Shown here in pieces: positions 61,051 through 64,000 of a DNA stretch of 64,000 nt. The stretch comes from Pseudomonas wenzhouensis (lineage in GTDB: Bacteria; Pseudomonadota; Gammaproteobacteria; Pseudomonadales; Pseudomonadaceae), in the NCBI RefSeq assembly GCF_021029445.1, contig NZ_CP072610.1, forward strand, positions 930,001-994,000, in the 5' to 3' direction. Position numbers and translations under genes: made by a program. Every line of letters starts with the position of its first letter. The first letter of the stretch is position 1. The notes below the pieces were generated by a model. It was not told the DNA's origin and did not search any database. It saw nothing but the letters and a program-made list of their open reading frames with translations.

Positions 61051-62769
61051 TCAGGCCTCTCCCAGCCAGCGCAATGCCTTTTCCCGCGCGTGCGGCAGAT
61101 CCCGCGCATAAGCCAGTTCGCCCTCGCGGCTGCGCACGCCGGCGCGCCGTAGTTGCAGGCGTACCTGCGCCGTCGGCCCGCTCAGAATCAGCGCCACGCC
61201 CTGCTGGCGATAGTCACGCAGCACATTGTCCAGCGCGGCGATGGCGGTCATGTCCAGCAGTGGTACGGCGCCAATGTCGACGATCACCACGCGCACGCCC
61301 GGCGTGAAGCGGCGCAGCACACTCAGCGCCTTTTCCGCTGCGCCGAAAAACAGTGGGCCGCGAATCGCATACGCCAGCACCTGCTCGGGCAGGTTGCGCA
61401 GGGCTTCCCGCTGTTGCCGGTTCAGTGTGGCGGTATCGGTCAGCTCGCTCATGCGTTTGATGAACAGTCCTGCCGCCAGCAGCAGGCCGACGCCTACCGC
61501 CAGTACCATGTCGAACAATACGGTCAGCACCAGGCAGGTCAGCAGCACCAGCACATCGCTGCGCGGAGCGATACGCAGGGTGTGAGCGACGTGGTGGGCT
61601 TCGCTCATGTTCCACGCCACCATCAGCAGCAGCGCTGCCAGTGCGGCCATGGGCAGATAACTGAACAGCGGCGCGAGCAGCAGAATCGCTGCCAGCACCA
61701 CGCCTGCATGAACCAGTGCGGCCACTGGCGAAAACGCGCCAGCGCGCACGTTGGCGGCGGTACGGGCAATGGCTGCAGTCGCGGTGATGCCGCCAAAGAA
61801 CGGCGCAGCCAGGTTGCCCAGACCCTGGCCGATCAATTCGGCGTTGGGGTCATGCTTGCTGCCAGTCATGCCGTCGGCGACTACCGCGCAGAGCAGTGAT
61901 TCGATGGCGCCGAGCATGGCGATGGCAAAGGCCGGGGCCAGCAGTTGACGGATCAGTTCGAATGACAGCGTCAGCGGCTGGCCGTCAGCGCCCGGCAGGT
62001 TCCAGGGTAACGCCAGGCTCGGCAGGAAGGGCGGAATGCCGGGGTACTCGATGCCATCGAGTTGATAACTGAAGCGCTCGCCCAGTGTCGCCACGGGCAG
62101 GCTCAGGCGCTCCAGAAGCAGTGCCAGCAATGCACCGACGGCCAGGGCGACCAGGTGTGCGGGAATCTTTGGCGCCAGGCGTGGCCAGATCAGCAGCGTG
62201 GCCAGGCATACGGCGCCGACCAGGCTGTCGCCCGGCTGCAGGCTGGGCAGGGCGCGAACCAGCAGGTTCAGTTGCTCCAGCAAGTGTTGCGGTGCGCTGG
62301 CCAGGTGCAGGCCGAGCAGGTCCTTGATCTGCAGAACGGCGATAACGATACCGATGCCCGCGGTAAAGCCCAGCGTCACCGGATAGGGCACGAACTCGAT
62401 CAGGCGTCCGGCGCGTAGCAGTCCCATGGCGATCAGGATCACGCCAGCCATCAGCGTGCACAGCAGCAGCCCGCCAAGGCCATATTGCTGGGTGATCGGC
62501 AGCAGAATCACCACGAAGGCAGCGGTGGGGCCGGAAATATTGAAGCGTGAGCCACCGCACAGCGCGATCAGCGGTGCGGCGATCAGCACGGTATAGAGGC
62601 CGTGCTGCGGCGCCACGCCTACGGCGATGGCCAGCGCCATGGCCAGTGGAATGGCAATGATACCCACCGTCAGGCCGGCGCTCAGATCCCCGCGCAGGGC
62701 CTTCCAGGAGTAACCTGCGCGCCGTGTCTGGCGCCAGGCGGCGAACAGCGGTAACGATGGACGTGACAT
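61051..62769 (-). CDS. SulP family anion transporter with STAS domain (DauA-like)
   Basis: 572 residues from ATG 62769; the frame opens further upstream but MSRPSLPLFAAW is the better start. The transport domain has the SulP signature region AIPLAMALAIAVGVAPQHGLY (about 40-60), NISGPTAAFVV and AIESLLCAVVADGMTGSKHDPNAEL. The C-terminal STAS domain (about 450-560) has VVIVDIGAVPLLDMTAIAALDNVL. E. coli DauA takes up C4-dicarboxylates; other SulP members carry sulfate or bicarbonate, so the substrate is open. Confidence 0.9.
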   Translation of the reverse strand: MSRPSLPLFAAWRQTRRAGYSWKALRGDLSAGLTVGIIAIPLAMALAIAVGVAPQHGLYTVLIAAPLIALCGGSRFNISGPTAAFVVILLPITQQYGLGGLLLCTLMAGVILIAMGLLRAGRLIEFVPYPVTLGFTAGIGIVIAVLQIKDLLGLHLASAPQHLLEQLNLLVRALPSLQPGDSLVGAVCLATLLIWPRLAPKIPAHLVALAVGALLALLLERLSLPVATLGERFSYQLDGIEYPGIPPFLPSLALPWNLPGADGQPLTLSFELIRQLLAPAFAIAMLGAIESLLCAVVADGMTGSKHDPNAELIGQGLGNLAAPFFGGITATAAIARTAANVRAGAFSPVAALVHAGVVLAAILLLAPLFSYLPMAALAALLLMVAWNMSEAHHVAHTLRIAPRSDVLVLLTCLVLTVLFDMVLAVGVGLLLAAGLFIKRMSELTDTATLNRQQREALRNLPEQVLAYAIRGPLFFGAAEKALSVLRRFTPGVRVVIVDIGAVPLLDMTAIAALDNVLRDYRQQGVALILSGPTAQVRLQLRRAGVRSREGELAYARDLPHAREKALRWLGEA

Positions 62770-62941
62770 GCTGGCTCCCCAATGGCTTGACGCATTATAG
62801 GGGCCGGTTTGCACCGCGCGGCATGACCTAGGTCGGCTGTTGTGTCGATTGTGCGCATGTTAGCCTGCCGGGCTGCGCGTTGAGCCGCGCGCGGCCCGGC
62901 GTTACACTGCCGGCCCTCTGTAATGCTGGCGGGAGCGGGCG

Positions 62942-63229
62942 ATGCGTAAAGACAAGAAGCAGGTGATTGGCGAAGAAATCAGCGATGACTCGATCAAGCT
63001 GTTCCTGGCGGTAGAGCCAGCGGACACTACGCCGCCTTCGCTGCACAAGCTGGTCAAGGCCTATCGCGGCTTGCGTGTCGATGATTTCGAGCGCTTCGTG
63101 GGCTTCTTCGTTGCCGAAGGCTACGACCTCTCGGCCACCGATGCGCAGGGTAATGATTTCATCGCGCTGATTCAGGATCAGCGCAATGCCGAGCCTTATA
63201 TCGACGTGATCAAGGCGGCTCGCGGCTGA
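62942..63229 (+). CDS. Small conserved protein, PA4642 type
   Basis: 95 residues, charged and soluble, with no signal peptide or membrane helix. It starts MRKDKKQVIGEEISDDSIKL and holds YRGLRVDDFERFVGFFVAEGYDLSATDAQGND. I recognise it as the Pseudomonas PA4642-like family; no function is known to me. It has GGCGGGAGCGGGC before ATG 62942 and its own terminator, so it is probably a real single gene. Confidence 0.8.
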   Translation: MRKDKKQVIGEEISDDSIKLFLAVEPADTTPPSLHKLVKAYRGLRVDDFERFVGFFVAEGYDLSATDAQGNDFIALIQDQRNAEPYIDVIKAARG

Positions 63230-63248
63230 TTCTGTCGAGGGTATAGGC

Positions 63249-63286
63249 AAAAATGCCCGCGCTCCGATGAGGAGGCGGGCATTTTT
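63249..63286 (+). terminator. Terminator of the PA4642-type gene
   Basis: 12-bp stem AAAAATGCCCGC / GCGGGCATTTTT with a 14-nt loop and a T5 run. Confidence 0.9.
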
Positions 63287-63315
63287 ATGGTCTGTGAGTC
63301 GTGAACTCAGGGCAA

Positions 63316-63344
63316 TAAAAAACCGGCCTCAAGGGCCGGTTTTT
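63316..63344 (-). terminator. Terminator of rpsT
   Basis: Stem AAAAACCGGCC / GGCCGGTTTTT with a 6-nt loop (TCAAGG on the plus strand). On the minus strand it gives a GC stem followed by a T-run, 17 nt after the rpsT stop. Confidence 0.9.
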
Positions 63345-63360
63345 CAAGAACCTGTCGCGA

Positions 63361-63639
63361 TTAAGCGGCAGCAGCTTCGCCCAGCGCCTTGATGTGCGCG
63401 TTCAGGCGGCTCTTATGACGAGCGGCTTTGTTCTTGTGGATGATGCCTTTGTCAGCCATGCGGTCGATGACCGGAACGGCTGCAGTGTAAGCGGTTTTAG
63501 CAAGCTCGAGATCTTTGGCAGCAATAGCCTTGACTACGTTCTTGATGTAAGTACGAACCATCGAGCGCAGGCTGGCGTTATGGCTACGGCGCTTCTCAGC
63601 CTGTTTGGCGCGTTTTTTGGCAGAAGGTGAGTTGGCCAC
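63361..63639 (-). CDS. rpsT: 30S ribosomal protein S20
   Basis: 92 residues from GTG 63639, which gives [20 protein letters not shown] and has GAGGAG 7 nt before it; a TTG two codons upstream is the alternative. [13 protein letters not shown] and [25 protein letters not shown] are the S20 blocks. The rare GTG start may limit expression, as the UUG start does for E. coli rpsT. Divergent from murJ. Confidence 0.97.
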   Translation of the reverse strand: MANSPSAKKRAKQAEKRRSHNASLRSMVRTYIKNVVKAIAAKDLELAKTAYTAAVPVIDRMADKGIIHKNKAARHKSRLNAHIKALGEAAAA

Positions 63640-63830
63640 CGTCAAGCTCCTCGAAAACTGGGGGGTTACGACAAATAAGGCCGCGAATCATGCCGATCCA
63701 TCTGCCTGCTGTCAAGTCTGATGACGCTTTCCTGTGCTGGCCTGACCAGTGGTGGCTCGCTACACTCGACGCCTTCGTTGAGCGGCGGATTGTCCGCTAC
63801 TGCACCTCTTTATGGAAGCCGAAATACCCC

Positions 63831-64000
63831 ATGAATCTGCTCAAGTCCCTGGCTGCCGTCAGCTCCCTGACCATGGTGTCGCGCGTGCTGGGGTTCGTGC
63901 GCGACACCATCATTGCCCGCACCTTCGGGGCCGGGGTGGCGTCGGATGCCTTCGTGGTGGCCTTCAAGCTGCCCAATCTGCTGCGCCGCATTTTTGCCGA
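63831..64000 (+). CDS. murJ: Lipid II flippase MurJ, 5' part only
   Basis: The first 56 codons before the window ends: [20 protein letters not shown] is followed by [28 protein letters not shown], the well-conserved first two helices of MurJ (MviN). It moves lipid II across the inner membrane. It is divergent from rpsT with 191 nt between starts, the usual Pseudomonas order. Only the N-terminus supports the call. Confidence 0.93.
   Translation, partial: MNLLKSLAAVSSLTMVSRVLGFVRDTIIARTFGAGVASDAFVVAFKLPNLLRRIFA

Overview
The window is a piece of a Pseudomonas chromosome, most like the P. mendocina / P. alcaligenes side of the P. aeruginosa lineage. It is GC-rich and densely coded. Most of its gene order matches, from memory, the P. 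aeruginosa run from cysD/cysNC through the dcw cluster to ampG. The right end joins blocks that lie elsewhere in P. aeruginosa (uracil permease-upp-hpt, then rpsT/murJ). No phage, plasmid, CRISPR, toxin-antitoxin or secondary-metabolite locus is visible. No tRNA gene was recognised.

Layout. 1-2.3 kb: end of cysD and cysNC (sulfate activation). 2.5-10 kb: zapG (yhcB), an alpha/beta hydrolase, trpS, zapE, a GlxA-type AraC regulator divergent from an acyl-CoA dehydrogenase, and a Tas-type aldo/keto reductase. 10.2-15.1 kb: rplM-rpsI, petABC (cytochrome bc1) and sspA-sspB. 15.18-16.79 kb: a complete IS1182-type insertion sequence. 16.8-20.1 kb, minus strand: dolP, diaA/gmhA-like, yraN, lpoA. 20.2-22 kb: rsmI, the RNase P RNA gene and the mraZ promoter/operator. 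22.0-39.8 kb: the whole dcw cluster, mraZ-rsmH-ftsL-ftsI-murE-murF-mraY-murD-ftsW-murG-murC-ddlB-ftsQ-ftsA-ftsZ followed by lpxC. 39.9-47.4 kb: dciA (minus), an M23 peptidase, secA, argJ, a GST and a MutT/TMP-synthase-like fusion. 47.4-55.9 kb: mscS and yajQ (minus), a REC/degenerate-GGDEF response regulator, panE, a sensor kinase, a PduO-type adenosyltransferase, ampG and an alkyltransferase-like gene (both minus). 55.9-64 kb: two tandem DUF481 proteins, uracil permease-upp (minus), hpt, a SulP transporter (minus), a small PA4642-type protein, rpsT (minus) and the start of murJ.

How it works together. The centre of the window makes and polices the cell wall: precursor synthesis (murC-F, ddlB, mraY, murG), septation (fts genes, zapE, zapG), regulation and quality control (mraZ, lpoA, dolP, an M23 peptidase) and recycling (ampG). 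Genes are packed with 1-11 nt overlaps, which implies translational coupling.

The most informative non-gene signals are these. The IS sits exactly in the loop of what was the shared sspB/dolP terminator, with a 4-bp target duplication. A hairpin inside the IS could mask the transposase start from read-through transcription. The mraZ operator is four TGG boxes on an exact 10-bp period. AmpG carries a tandem 84-residue internal duplication. A 157-bp element with imperfect 15-bp terminal inverted repeats sits just upstream of zapE. Two REPIN-like repeats of identical length (73 bp) lie 39.6 kb apart in opposite orientation. I did not find a convincing wholly new system; the rest is conserved core genome.
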